Below, piece after piece: positions 7,781 through 15,447 of a stretch of DNA of 61,496 bases. A program made the position numbers and the translations under genes. The notes beneath the pieces were generated by a model. That model worked only from the letters and a program-made list of their open reading frames with translations. It was not told the DNA's origin and ran no database searches. Every line of letters starts with the position of its first letter. The stretch's first letter is position 1. Origin of the DNA: Herpetosiphonaceae bacterium (GTDB lineage Bacteria > Chloroflexota > Chloroflexia > Chloroflexales > Kallotenuaceae); assembly GCA_036374795.1 (NCBI GenBank), contig DASUTC010000179.1:1-61496 (forward strand). The letters are read 5' to 3'.

Positions 7781-8800
7781 TTATCGGAGCGGGCGCTCCT
7801 CCGGCATGAGCGCCGGATCGACGACCAGCACCGCCGCGCCGTGGATCTGACCGCTGCGCAGCGCCGCGAGCGCCTCGTTGGCCGCCGCGAGCGGAAACGG
7901 CTGGATGCTGGTCCGTACCGGCACCTGAGGCGCGAGCGCCAGAAACTCCTCGGCGTCGCGTCGCGTCAGGTTTGCCACCGAGCGCACGCTGCGCTCGCCC
8001 CACAGGATCGCGTACGGAAACGAGGGAATGTCGCTCATGTGGATGCCGCCGCAGACCACGGTGCCGCCTTTGCCCACAGCGCGCAGCGCGGCTGGCACCA
8101 GCGCCCCGACCGGCGCGAAAATGATCGCGGCGTCCAGCTCTTCGGGCGGTGCCTGGCCCGAATCGCCCGCCCAGATCGCGCCAAGGTCGCGCGCGAACTG
8201 CTGGGCCTCGTGATCGCCGGGACGGGTAAAGGCGAAGACGCGCCGCCCCTGATGCCGCGCCACCTGAATCACGATATGCGCCGCCGCGCCAAAGCCGTAC
8301 AGCCCGATTCGCTCGGCATCTTCGGCCATGCGCAGCGAGCGGTAGCCGATCAGCCCGGCGCAGAGCAGCGGCGCGGCCTGAAGGTCGGGATAGTCGGCGG
8401 GCAGCGGGAAGCAGAAGCGCTGATCGGCGACGGTGTACTCCGCGTAGCCGCCATCGATCTGGTAGCCGGTGAAGCGCGCCTGATCGCACAGGTTCTCGCG
8501 GCCTGAGCGGCAGTAGCGGCAGTGGGTGCAGGTCGCGCCCAGCCAGGGCACTCCCACGCGCTCGCCGGTGACAAAGCGCTCTACCCGCTCGCCGCACGCC
8601 GCCACGCTGCCCACGATCTGATGACCGGGGATCAGCGGCAGCTTCGGCTGTGTCAGCTCGCCGTCGACGACATGCAGATCGGTGCGGCACAGCCCGCAGG
8701 CATGAACGCGAATCAGCACCTCGTCGTCGGCGGGCGTTGGGATCGGCACCTCGGCGGCGCGCAGCGGTTGTCGCGGCCTGTCCAGCAGCATTGCAAACAT
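7781..8800 (-). CDS. Zinc-dependent alcohol dehydrogenase family protein
   Basis: Medium-chain dehydrogenase with the catalytic zinc site around CGLCRTDLH and the GH of PGHQIVG, the structural-zinc four-cysteine lobe CTHCRYCRSGRENLC, and a Rossmann fold with GLYGFGAAAH. It groups with AdhA-like enzymes that differ from AdhP in the substrate pocket. 339 residues from the ATG at 8800 (GAGG 4 bp upstream); a TTG 15 bp further up is less likely. Downstream of the VKOR gene. Its substrate cannot be read from the sequence. Confidence 0.85.
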   Translation of the reverse strand: MFAMLLDRPRQPLRAAEVPIPTPADDEVLIRVHACGLCRTDLHVVDGELTQPKLPLIPGHQIVGSVAACGERVERFVTGERVGVPWLGATCTHCRYCRSGRENLCDQARFTGYQIDGGYAEYTVADQRFCFPLPADYPDLQAAPLLCAGLIGYRSLRMAEDAERIGLYGFGAAAHIVIQVARHQGRRVFAFTRPGDHEAQQFARDLGAIWAGDSGQAPPEELDAAIIFAPVGALVPAALRAVGKGGTVVCGGIHMSDIPSFPYAILWGERSVRSVANLTRRDAEEFLALAPQVPVRTSIQPFPLAAANEALAALRSGQIHGAAVLVVDPALMPEERPLR

Positions 8801-8810
8801 AGGACCTCGT

Positions 8811-8875
8811 TTCAAGTTTCAAGTTTCGAGTTCTTTAAACGGTGGGCTGTGAACGGTGAGCTGTGAACGTCGTTC
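8811..8875. repeat. Heptad GAAC-type repeat reaching into the VKOR gene end
   Basis: Units TTTCAAG, TTTCAAG, TTTCGAG (8811-8831), then two tandem 14-bp units GGTGGGCTGTGAAC and GGTGAGCTGTGAAC (about 8840-8868). The last dozen or so residues of the VKOR protein are encoded by this repeat. Confidence 0.6.
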
Positions 8876-9319
8876 TTTCTGCACGATCCAGCCGTAGAGC
8901 GCCGCGCCGAAGATTCCTAGCTCCAGCAGCGCCGAAATGATACACCAGAAGCAGAGCGCCCGAATCACAAAGAGCTGAAGCGCCATGAAGTAGTTTGACA
9001 GCAGCAGCCCACCGCCTGCCAGCGCCAGCAGCGCCGTCGCGATCGACAGCGGCCCCAGGCGCTCACGATGCAACCCGGCCAGCGCCAGAGCCAGCAGCAG
9101 GCCGTAGCCCGCCATGCCGATCACCGACACCGGAAGGCCGCCGCCGGGTGGCAGCGTGCTCCATCGGCTGGCCTGAACCGCCTCGCAACCAGCGCCAACC
9201 GGACAGACCAGCGCAATGTTATGCTGATAGCGGTTGAGCGTGAGATACGCGGCGTCGAGCAGACCCAGCAGCGCCAGCAGCGCCGCGATCATCCGCGCAT
9301 ACAGTATTCGGGCCTGCAT
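8819..9319 (-). CDS. Vitamin K epoxide reductase (VKOR) family membrane protein
   Basis: Integral membrane oxidoreductase that re-oxidises a DsbA-like partner and passes electrons to quinone, replacing DsbB. Four TM segments; loop cysteines Cys39 and Cys45 (CPVGAGC), a Ser/Thr-rich reentrant loop, and the active-site pair CFWC (Cys123, Cys126) at the start of a helix. The ATG at 9319 lies 1 bp from the stop of the thioredoxin-fold gene, so they are co-translated partners. The C-terminal tail after residue about 150 is encoded by a simple heptad repeat and is probably not functional. Confidence 0.9.
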   Translation of the reverse strand: MQARILYARMIAALLALLGLLDAAYLTLNRYQHNIALVCPVGAGCEAVQASRWSTLPPGGGLPVSVIGMAGYGLLLALALAGLHRERLGPLSIATALLALAGGGLLLSNYFMALQLFVIRALCFWCIISALLELGIFGAALYGWIVQKERRSQLTVHSPPFKELET

Positions 9320-9320
9320 C

Positions 9321-10040
9321 TCAGTTGCCCTTCGCCTGAAGCGCGGCCTCGATCGCCGCTTCGAGTTCGGGGGCCGTCACCTTCGTGCCGTCTACGAGGT
9401 ACGTCGGCGTGCTGTCGATGCCGCTCCCGATCGCGGCGGCGGCGCTGTCGCGCAGCGCTGGCACGTACTTCTCGCTGACGAGACAGGTTGAGAAGGCCGC
9501 CTGATCGAGGCCCAGATCGCTGGCATAGCCCAGCAGACGCGGCGTGATGTCGCGATCGTCGCTCCATGTGCGCTGGCGGGCAAAGAGCAGATTATGCATC
9601 GGCCAGAACTTGCCCTGCTCACCGGCACAGCGCGACGCCGCGGCGGTTGGGATCGCGTTGTCGTGCTGCTGAAGCGGGAAGTCGTGGAAGATCAACTGGA
9701 TCTTGCCTGTCTCGACGTAGCGCTGGTCGATCGTACCCTCAATCGCCTGGAAGACATTGGCGCAGGCCGGGCACTGGAAATCGGCGTACTCGATCACTTT
9801 GACCGGCGCGTCGGGGCTGCCCTTGTAGTAAAACCCTTCGGGCGTCGTGCCGACCGGCGCGCTCAGCGGGTGGACGCCGCTGGTGTTGCCCTCGCCTGTG
9901 GGCGCTGCCGGACGCGCGGCGATGCTCCAAAGTAACGCGCCGCCGCCGACAAGGGCGATCAGCGCGATGATCGTATAAAAGATCGGCAGAGGTGAGCGTT
10001 TGGCAGGAACCTCGCGGCCTCGTTGTCGTTGTGCCTGCAT
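9321..10040 (-). CDS. DsbA-like thioredoxin-fold disulfide oxidoreductase, membrane-anchored
   Basis: One N-terminal TM anchor (about 19-40), a Pro/Gly/Thr linker, then a DsbA/BdbD-type thioredoxin domain with the active site CPAC (Cys90, Cys93) after EYADFQ, and a helical insert. Predicted to act outside the membrane and introduce disulfides. GGAG 8 bp before the ATG. Paired with the VKOR gene immediately downstream. Its position just after nirK suggests it may help fold exported copper proteins, which is inference. Confidence 0.9.
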   Translation of the reverse strand: MQAQRQRGREVPAKRSPLPIFYTIIALIALVGGGALLWSIAARPAAPTGEGNTSGVHPLSAPVGTTPEGFYYKGSPDAPVKVIEYADFQCPACANVFQAIEGTIDQRYVETGKIQLIFHDFPLQQHDNAIPTAAASRCAGEQGKFWPMHNLLFARQRTWSDDRDITPRLLGYASDLGLDQAAFSTCLVSEKYVPALRDSAAAAIGSGIDSTPTYLVDGTKVTAPELEAAIEAALQAKGN

Positions 10041-10122
10041 AATGATTGCTCCCTTCTCCTGAGAAACAGGCTATGCGCGTCGCCGGATCGACGACACGCA
10101 CAACCATCAACGGTATGTCAGG

Positions 10123-11547
10123 CTACTTCAGCGGATCGCCGTCGCCAGCCTGGATGAGGCCGAGCGCGCCGCGTCCCACGAAGTTGAAGGCGTGCGTGAC
10201 GATCGGATAGAGTCCATCCTCCGCTGTCGTGAACTCGACGATCGCTCCCTGGGCTGGCGAGAGATCGACGACCTGCGAGCCGTAGTGGCCCGGATTGTCG
10301 CGCGTGAGCTGGTAGCCTTCCTTGATCACCGTATCGAAGATCGTGCCGACCACATGAAACGAGCTATCGACGCTCGGCCCGGCGTTGAGCACGAACATGC
10401 GCACGCGCTCTCCGGTGCCCACCTGGAGCGGATGATCTTTGTACTGGTTGGCAACGCCGTTGAAGACCACATAGTCCGGCGCGGGCGCGGCAGCCGCCGC
10501 CTTATCCAGGCTGGTCAGATCCTTCTGCGGGCCGAGATACCACTCGCTCTGCACCAGCGCGAACTCTTTATCAACCTGCGGCAGGCCATCGCTCGGCTCG
10601 ACGATCACCATGCCGTACATGCCGTTGGCGATGTGGTGCAGCGCCGGAGCCGTGCCGCAGTGATACATCCACACGCCCGCGTAATCGGCTTTCCACTCGT
10701 ACAGCTTCTCCTCGCCCGGCTTGATCGAGGTCATCTCGTCGTTCCAGGCCACCTGGCTGGAGTGGAAGTCGATCGAGTGCGGCAGCTCGCTGCTCGTCGG
10801 GTTCTTGAGATGGATACGCACGGTATCGCCCACGCGGACACGGATAACCGGGCCGGGCACCGTGCCGCCGAAAGTCCAGACCTTCTGCACAAAGCCCTCG
10901 GCGACGGTCATCTCTTTTTCTTCGATCACCAGATCGATGTCGTGGGTCGTGCCGCTCAGCGCCTTGGGCGCGGCTGCATCGAAGGGCGTGTACCTGGGAG
11001 CGCTCGCGTCGGGCTGCACATCGCTGGCGGGCGGTGGACCGCCATGATCGCCGCCTGCGTTGCCGCCGCCCGCGCCTGTCGCGGCAGTTGCCCCAACGGT
11101 GATCGTGCCTTTCATCCCCGCCTGCGCATGGCCTGGCACCGAGCAGATAAACGTAAAGCCTTCTGCCGGAATATCCACCTCCGCGCTCGCACTCTGGCCG
11201 CCGTCCGCCACGATCTTAACGCCGTTCGGGAACGTCACATCATGCAGTATCACGCCGTCGTTGACGAACTTGACCGTGTAGCGTCCCGGCTGCTCGACGT
11301 TCAGCGTAGCGGGCTTGAAGCCCATGTCGAAGCCGTGGATCTCGATCGTGCCGACCACCGTAGCATTGCTGACTTGCTGTGTCGCCAGGCCCGAACCTGT
11401 GAGCCGGGTCGTCGGCGGGTTGGCATTTGCTTTTGCCGGAGTAGCGCCGGATGTTGTCGGAGGGGTGTTGCTGTAAAACGCGATCCCGAAGACGAGGACC
11501 AGCAGCGCGCTCAACGCGACCCAACGTAGACGGTGAAACTGGTGCAT
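10123..11547 (-). CDS. nirK: Copper-containing nitrite reductase NirK with an extra N-terminal cupredoxin domain
   Basis: Reduces nitrite to nitric oxide outside the membrane. N-terminal TM anchor (about 9-25), a complete type-1 copper cupredoxin domain (about 62-152; ligands His102, Cys135, His140, Met145), a Gly/Pro/His linker, then the two-domain NirK core. In the core, type-1 ligands His257, Cys297, His305, Met310 and type-2 ligands His262, His296, His452 are all present. Asp260 and His398 match the catalytic Asp and His. The MYHC and VTHAFNF motifs distinguish it from laccases. The fused cupredoxin could be a built-in electron donor. Neighbours are nitrosative-stress and redox genes. Confidence 0.85.
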   Translation of the reverse strand: MHQFHRLRWVALSALLVLVFGIAFYSNTPPTTSGATPAKANANPPTTRLTGSGLATQQVSNATVVGTIEIHGFDMGFKPATLNVEQPGRYTVKFVNDGVILHDVTFPNGVKIVADGGQSASAEVDIPAEGFTFICSVPGHAQAGMKGTITVGATAATGAGGGNAGGDHGGPPPASDVQPDASAPRYTPFDAAAPKALSGTTHDIDLVIEEKEMTVAEGFVQKVWTFGGTVPGPVIRVRVGDTVRIHLKNPTSSELPHSIDFHSSQVAWNDEMTSIKPGEEKLYEWKADYAGVWMYHCGTAPALHHIANGMYGMVIVEPSDGLPQVDKEFALVQSEWYLGPQKDLTSLDKAAAAAPAPDYVVFNGVANQYKDHPLQVGTGERVRMFVLNAGPSVDSSFHVVGTIFDTVIKEGYQLTRDNPGHYGSQVVDLSPAQGAIVEFTTAEDGLYPIVTHAFNFVGRGALGLIQAGDGDPLK

Positions 11548-11624
11548 AGGGCTTGCCTCTTTTGCTAATCCGACGTGCGCCAGATCTCGGATCAGCGCGC
11601 CATCGAACAGGTGAGAAAGACTTG

Positions 11625-11637
11625 AGGTTACTAACCT
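11625..11637. promoter_or_regulatory. Small palindrome upstream of nirK
   Basis: AGGTT-ACT-AACCT, about 80 bp before the nirK start codon. It could be an operator or the core of a promoter, but no second copy was found, so the assignment is weak. Confidence 0.25.
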
Positions 11638-11700
11638 GCACTATAGCGGTCGCGGGCGGAGCGATGCGGAAAGAAGTAGTTACGCTCGGTTGCGCTTTCG

Positions 11701-11877
11701 TCACAGATCGCGCTGTGATACGGCACGCCGAGAACACAGGAGCAAAGAACAAGGGGAGAGCCGGGAGCCAGGAACCAGGAGGATGAGCTTTCCCTGGCCT
11801 GCGCAGGCGAAATCCTGCATCAGCCAGCCCGCGCTCACCAGCGCCGTGATCGCGAATAAGGGTGTGCCGCTGCTCAC
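11701..11877 (-). CDS. Small hydrophobic protein overlapping the end of the DUF542 gene
   Basis: A 58-codon reading frame starting with GTG at 11877, which overlaps the DUF542 stop as GTGA and is preceded by AAGGAG at 8 bp. The first 20 or so residues (SSGTPLFAITALVSAGW) look like one TM helix. The second half (from about residue 34) is encoded by a heptad-type repeat, so the original C-terminus may have been lost. Unrecognised; translation coupling to DUF542 is the main support. Confidence 0.4.
   Translation of the reverse strand: MSSGTPLFAITALVSAGWLMQDFACAGQGKLILLVPGSRLSPCSLLLCSRRAVSQRDL
11731..11782. repeat. Heptad GAAC-type repeat
   Basis: GAACACAG, GAGCAAAGAAC, AAGGGGAGAGC, CGGGAGCCAGGAACCAGGAGG: units of about 7 bp with GAAC/GAGC cores, lying between nirK and the DUF542 gene and inside the 3' half of the small ORF on the minus strand. 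Confidence 0.5.
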
Positions 11878-12101
11878 CGCTCGTCTCCTTCGACGATCGC
11901 CTGAAGCACCCGCAGCACTTGATCGGGGTCGAGATGGTGGTGCTCAGCCGTAGTCCGCAGCAGTAGCCCGCCGCCGCAGCAGGTATCGAGGCCAAAGCCT
12001 TGCAGCGCCGGGAGCGTCTGCGGGTAGCGCGCGACGATCTCGTTGAGGGTGTCGGCACCGTCGATCGCTGCCGACACCGGAAGGTGTTGATTAATAGTCA
12101 C
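11874..12101 (-). CDS. DUF542 / ScdA-N domain protein
   Basis: A free-standing copy of the N-terminal domain of ScdA/RIC (YtfE) di-iron proteins that repair Fe-S clusters after nitrosative stress. The signature is LNEIVARYP (19-27) followed by the Cys pair in GLDTCCGGG (37-45), as in family members. Only 75 residues, so the C-terminal hemerythrin domain is absent; stand-alone forms are common near denitrification genes. GTG start with GGAA at about 7 bp. Lies between the 4-TM genes and nirK, which supports an NO-related function. Confidence 0.8.
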   Translation of the reverse strand: MTINQHLPVSAAIDGADTLNEIVARYPQTLPALQGFGLDTCCGGGLLLRTTAEHHHLDPDQVLRVLQAIVEGDER

Positions 12102-12159
12102 GGTTGTGTTCCTTTCGACAACGAAGGGTGTTCACTCGCCGACAGCAGCTTATAACGCG

Positions 12160-12609
12160 CTAGGCTCGCTGCGCCGGTACGGGCTGCGGGATCGGCTGAA
12201 GACGCGGCCAGGCGTGCCAGATGAACGCGCCGAGCGCCACCACCTGCAACAGCGCCGCCAGCGCCAGCGTGCCGCCCAGCCACGGCGTGCGGTACAGCGA
12301 CCAAAGCGGCAGGGCCAGCGCCGCGCCGAGCACACCGGCGTTGAGCGCGCCGAAGCTTAGCCAGGCCCAACGCGGACGACCGCGCTCGCCCGCGCCCGTG
12401 AGACGCGGCAAGATCCAGTAGGCCACGCCGAGCGCAAGCTGGATCAGCCAGCCGCCGACCAGCAGTTGAATATGCGTCGGCAGTAGCAGCCAGGCCCAGC
12501 CGAAGATCGTCGGGAGGCCCTTTGCGCTGAGGATCAGCCCGCCCAGGAGCACGCCGACCGCCAGATGCAGCAGCGCGGCCTTGACAAACCAGCAGCTTAG
12601 ACGCGGCAT
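12160..12609 (-). CDS. Four-helix membrane protein with conserved histidine (paralogue B)
   Basis: 149 residues with four predicted TM helices. The second carries THIQLLVGGWLIQLALG followed by AYWILP, with His46. The pattern H-x4-GW-x2-Q-x3-G-...-P recalls helix II of heme-copper oxidase subunit I, NorB and NnrS proteins, but only one His is visible. Clearly paralogous to the preceding gene (same His, Gly-Trp and Pro positions). SD GGGAGG 5 bp before the ATG, 3 bp after the upstream stop. Function not known; position in the nirK block suggests heme or NO-related membrane chemistry. Confidence 0.7.
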   Translation of the reverse strand: MPRLSCWFVKAALLHLAVGVLLGGLILSAKGLPTIFGWAWLLLPTHIQLLVGGWLIQLALGVAYWILPRLTGAGERGRPRWAWLSFGALNAGVLGAALALPLWSLYRTPWLGGTLALAALLQVVALGAFIWHAWPRLQPIPQPVPAQRA

Positions 12610-12612
12610 CGG

Positions 12613-13044
12613 CTACCTCCCGCCGTGCCTGGCGCGCACACGGCTCCACACCAGCCCGACGAAGATCCAGACCGCCAGCACGTGCAGCGCCGACGATAGC
12701 ACCAGCGTCCAGGCCAGCGCCGCCCCTGGCCGATAGCCGTTGAGCGGCTCCGCCACCAGACGCAGCAGCAGCCCGGCGTTCAACAGCCCGTAGCAGAGCC
12801 AGGTGAGCCACTCAGCGCCGCGTGGCTGCTCCTTCGACCAGATCGGGAACATCCAGAGCGCCACGCCGAAGATCAGTTGGGTCAGCCAGCCGACGACGAT
12901 CAGATGAATCGCGGTCGGCTGAAGATACGCAAGCAGGGGATAGATCGGCCAGGCGAGCTGCACCAGCCAGAGCGCGCTCAGCAGCATTCCGCCGAGCAGA
13001 TAGACCATCGCGGTTTTAATCAGCGTACGTGTGATGGTTGGCAT
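12613..13044 (-). CDS. Four-helix membrane protein with conserved histidine (paralogue A)
   Basis: 143 residues from the ATG at 13044; four TM helices. IHLIVVGWLTQLIFG followed by ALWMFP places His47, GW and Pro exactly as in the next gene. An upstream in-frame extension to 13101 runs through simple repeat DNA and is not believed. The SD is weak. The two genes are 3 bp apart and probably make a heterodimer after duplication. Possible distant relation to heme-copper oxidase or NnrS helices; not proven. Confidence 0.65.
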   Translation of the reverse strand: MPTITRTLIKTAMVYLLGGMLLSALWLVQLAWPIYPLLAYLQPTAIHLIVVGWLTQLIFGVALWMFPIWSKEQPRGAEWLTWLCYGLLNAGLLLRLVAEPLNGYRPGAALAWTLVLSSALHVLAVWIFVGLVWSRVRARHGGR

Positions 13045-13056
13045 AGGAATCGTTTG

Positions 13057-13145
13057 TAAGAACCAAGAACCAAACGAATGAACAATAGAGCAACCGAACA
13101 ATAGACCAAAACGTACAACTTCTTTGTTTCGTCGTTCCCGTGCTC
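13057..13145. repeat. Heptad GAAC-type repeat
   Basis: GTAAGAACCAAGAACCAAACGAATGAACAA-type units (AAGAACC twice at 7-bp spacing, then looser copies) followed by the opposite orientation (CTTTGTTTCGTCGTTC). It fills the gap between the TrxR-like gene and the first 4-TM gene. Confidence 0.6.
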
Positions 13146-13159
13146 CCCGCCGCCTGAAG

Positions 13160-14155
13160 CTACGCGGGCCGCGCCATGCGCTCGGTAGCCAGCCAGCGGC
13201 TCAGAATGTAGGTATACGCGCTGATCGCCGCCCGCGCGCCGTCGCCGATCGCTACCATCACCTGCTCGGCTGCGGTCGTTGTCACGTCGCCCGCCGCGAA
13301 GATCCCAGGCGCGGACGTGGCGTTGTGCTGATCGACGACGATAAAGCCATGCGCGTCGGTCTTGACGAGCGCACGGACGACCTCGCTGTTAGGCACCAGC
13401 CCCAGATCGACGAAGGCATGCTGTACCGTGATCGTATGGATCTCGCCTCCGCGCATCAGCACCAGCTCTCGGAGCGTCTGCGTGCCGCTGACCTCGACCA
13501 CCTCGTAGCCGGGAAAGACCTCGACGTTCGGCTGCTGGATCAGCATGTGCGCCAATGGATTCGCCAACTGCTCGGCGTTCGGCACCACCAGATAGACCCG
13601 CGCCGCCGTCCAGACCAGCTCGGCAGCGCCCAGCAGCGCCCGCGTGGTGCCGCCGATCACCGCGACCGACTGATCGGCAACCTGCTGCGCGTACGTCGCG
13701 ATCGAGTAGCTCATGCCAGGATCGATCAGCCGGTGCGCGCCCGGCACGTTCAGGCGCAGCGGTGTCGCGCCCGTAGCAACCAGAATCGCGGTCGCTTGCA
13801 GCACACCCTGCGCCTGCGTTTCGACGCTGAAGAACGACAGACCCGGCGAGATACCAAGCACGCGATCATGGATCACGCGGCCCGATTTCATCGCGCGGCT
13901 GATCAGCATGCGTACCAGGTCGTTGGCTGGCAGGTATGGCGTCGTATGCTGCACCTGCGCTGTCGACCACTGAACCTGCCAACGCGCCTCGCGGTGACGC
14001 TGCTGATCCAGATCGTGACCGACCAGACTTTCGCGCCAGCCAACCTTACCGCCCAGATCTTCGTAGATCATGACGGCATCGAGCTGTTTTTCCTGGGCAT
14101 GAAAGGCCGCCGCGACCGCTGCCGGTCCTCCGCCGATGATGATCAGGTCATACAT
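13160..14155 (-). CDS. Thioredoxin-reductase-like flavoprotein lacking the redox CxxC
   Basis: FAD/NAD(P) oxidoreductase of thioredoxin-reductase build: FAD site IIIGGGPAAV (5-14), ATG motif near VATGAT (126-131), a second dinucleotide fold around VIGGTTRALLGA, and the FAD-closing GIFAAGDVT. Where true TrxR has C-A-T-C the sequence is Ser151-Ile-Ala-Thr154, so it cannot reduce thioredoxin by the normal route. Similar cysteine-less members act as ferredoxin-NADP reductases or on unknown partners. 331 residues. GAGGGGAG 7 bp before the ATG. Sits between the Usp fusion and the 4-TM pair. Confidence 0.8.
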   Translation of the reverse strand: MYDLIIIGGGPAAVAAAFHAQEKQLDAVMIYEDLGGKVGWRESLVGHDLDQQRHREARWQVQWSTAQVQHTTPYLPANDLVRMLISRAMKSGRVIHDRVLGISPGLSFFSVETQAQGVLQATAILVATGATPLRLNVPGAHRLIDPGMSYSIATYAQQVADQSVAVIGGTTRALLGAAELVWTAARVYLVVPNAEQLANPLAHMLIQQPNVEVFPGYEVVEVSGTQTLRELVLMRGGEIHTITVQHAFVDLGLVPNSEVVRALVKTDAHGFIVVDQHNATSAPGIFAAGDVTTTAAEQVMVAIGDGARAAISAYTYILSRWLATERMARPA

Positions 14156-14184
14156 GCCTGTGCTCCCCTCAACCTGTGGCGCGT

Positions 14185-15435
14185 CTAATCGCGCGCCGTG
14201 ATCTGCCGCGCGCTCAGCTCAAGGAGTGTTGCGTTCTGCGGCCCGTGGCGCGCGATCAGCACCGGACAGGAGGCTTGCTGAAGCACGCGGCGACTGACGC
14301 TGCCAAGGATCGAGCTGATCGATCCCATGCCACGCGAGCCCATCACGATCAGGTCGGCGCCGTGCGCCTCGGAGACGCGCAGGATCGCCTCCGCCGCCGG
14401 ACCCTCCACCACCTCGCACTGCGGTAGCAGATCCGCCACATAGAACGCCGCCGATTCCAGCAGATGCTCGCCCTGCGCTATACGCTTGCCGACCGTATCC
14501 TCAAGGTAGGGCTCGCCCAGAACCGTGCGCACCGACTCGAAGGCATAGACCAGCGTCAGTTGCGCACTCGACGTATGCGCCAGGCCCGCCGCCAGCTCCA
14601 GCGCGCGCCACGACTCCAGTGATCCGTCAAGCGCGACCGTGATCGAGCGGAACAGCGTCGGCGTGGACGGAATCGGCTCAGGCAGCAGCTCAACCCGCAC
14701 CTGATCATGGTCTAGATCGGCGATGGCGTACGAGCCATCGGCCAGCGAGCCAGGGTTGACCACGTGGGCTCCATTGATCACCTCGATGCCGCGCCCGCTG
14801 GCAGGGCCGCCGCAGCAGACCAGATGCGGCTGATACGCGCCGATCAGATAGTTGAGCAGCTGCACGCCGACATGCATGCCGCCCTGGAGATCGATATGCT
14901 TGCCGCGCGGCGGCGTCGCAAACAGAAAGATCCGGCGGTGTGCCGTTTTGAACATGGTGTTGTACGCCGACAGGTGCTCGAACGCAACACGGGCCTCCCA
15001 TGCCGGAAACTGGATCGGCGAGGTAATCTCCTGGGTCGTCGTCAGCAGCCCGCCAAAACCGGCGACCACATCTTCGACGCCCAGCGGCGCTGCGGTGCGA
15101 TGGATCAGATGCAGCCTGGTGGCTCCCTGGTACAGGTGCAGCGCCTGACTCACCGCCGCCACTGAGGGATCGTGCTCGCCGGGGATCAGGTACACCGGGG
15201 CCTGAAACAGGCCGAGCGTATCGAAGATCCGCCCCATCTCCTGATAGAGCAGCGTACCGTTCTTGGGCGCAGCACCCGTCACAGGGTGCGAGCCGGAAGC
15301 TTGAGCAGCCGGTTGTCGGGCCAGGAGGCTACCCAGCAGGAGCACCGCGTCGACCTGCGTGAGTCGCTCGCGCTCGTGCAGCGCCTCCAGACGATCGTGA
15401 CGACCGGCGATATCATGTATTACGAGAACATGCAT
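14185..15435 (-). CDS. Degenerate metallophosphoesterase domain fused to a universal stress protein domain
   Basis: Residues 1-250 have the order of a calcineurin-like phosphoesterase (VIHDIAGRHD, VLLLGSLL, LIPGEHD, VNPGSLADGSYAI), but several metal ligands are altered: Asp-x-His is D-I-A, Gly-Asp is G-S, Gly-Asn-His is G-E-H and the Gly-His-Thr-His motif is missing. Residues about 261-407 are a UspA domain ending in GSRGMGS...LGS, close to the ATP-binding motif G-2x-G-9x-G-S but one residue shorter. Predicted cytoplasmic nucleotide-binding stress protein with a non-catalytic N-terminal sensor. 12 bp after the SHOCT gene, 29 bp before the TrxR-like gene. Confidence 0.75.
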   Translation of the reverse strand: MHVLVIHDIAGRHDRLEALHERERLTQVDAVLLLGSLLARQPAAQASGSHPVTGAAPKNGTLLYQEMGRIFDTLGLFQAPVYLIPGEHDPSVAAVSQALHLYQGATRLHLIHRTAAPLGVEDVVAGFGGLLTTTQEITSPIQFPAWEARVAFEHLSAYNTMFKTAHRRIFLFATPPRGKHIDLQGGMHVGVQLLNYLIGAYQPHLVCCGGPASGRGIEVINGAHVVNPGSLADGSYAIADLDHDQVRVELLPEPIPSTPTLFRSITVALDGSLESWRALELAAGLAHTSSAQLTLVYAFESVRTVLGEPYLEDTVGKRIAQGEHLLESAAFYVADLLPQCEVVEGPAAEAILRVSEAHGADLIVMGSRGMGSISSILGSVSRRVLQQASCPVLIARHGPQNATLLELSARQITARD

Positions 15436-15447
15436 AGCTGTATCCTT

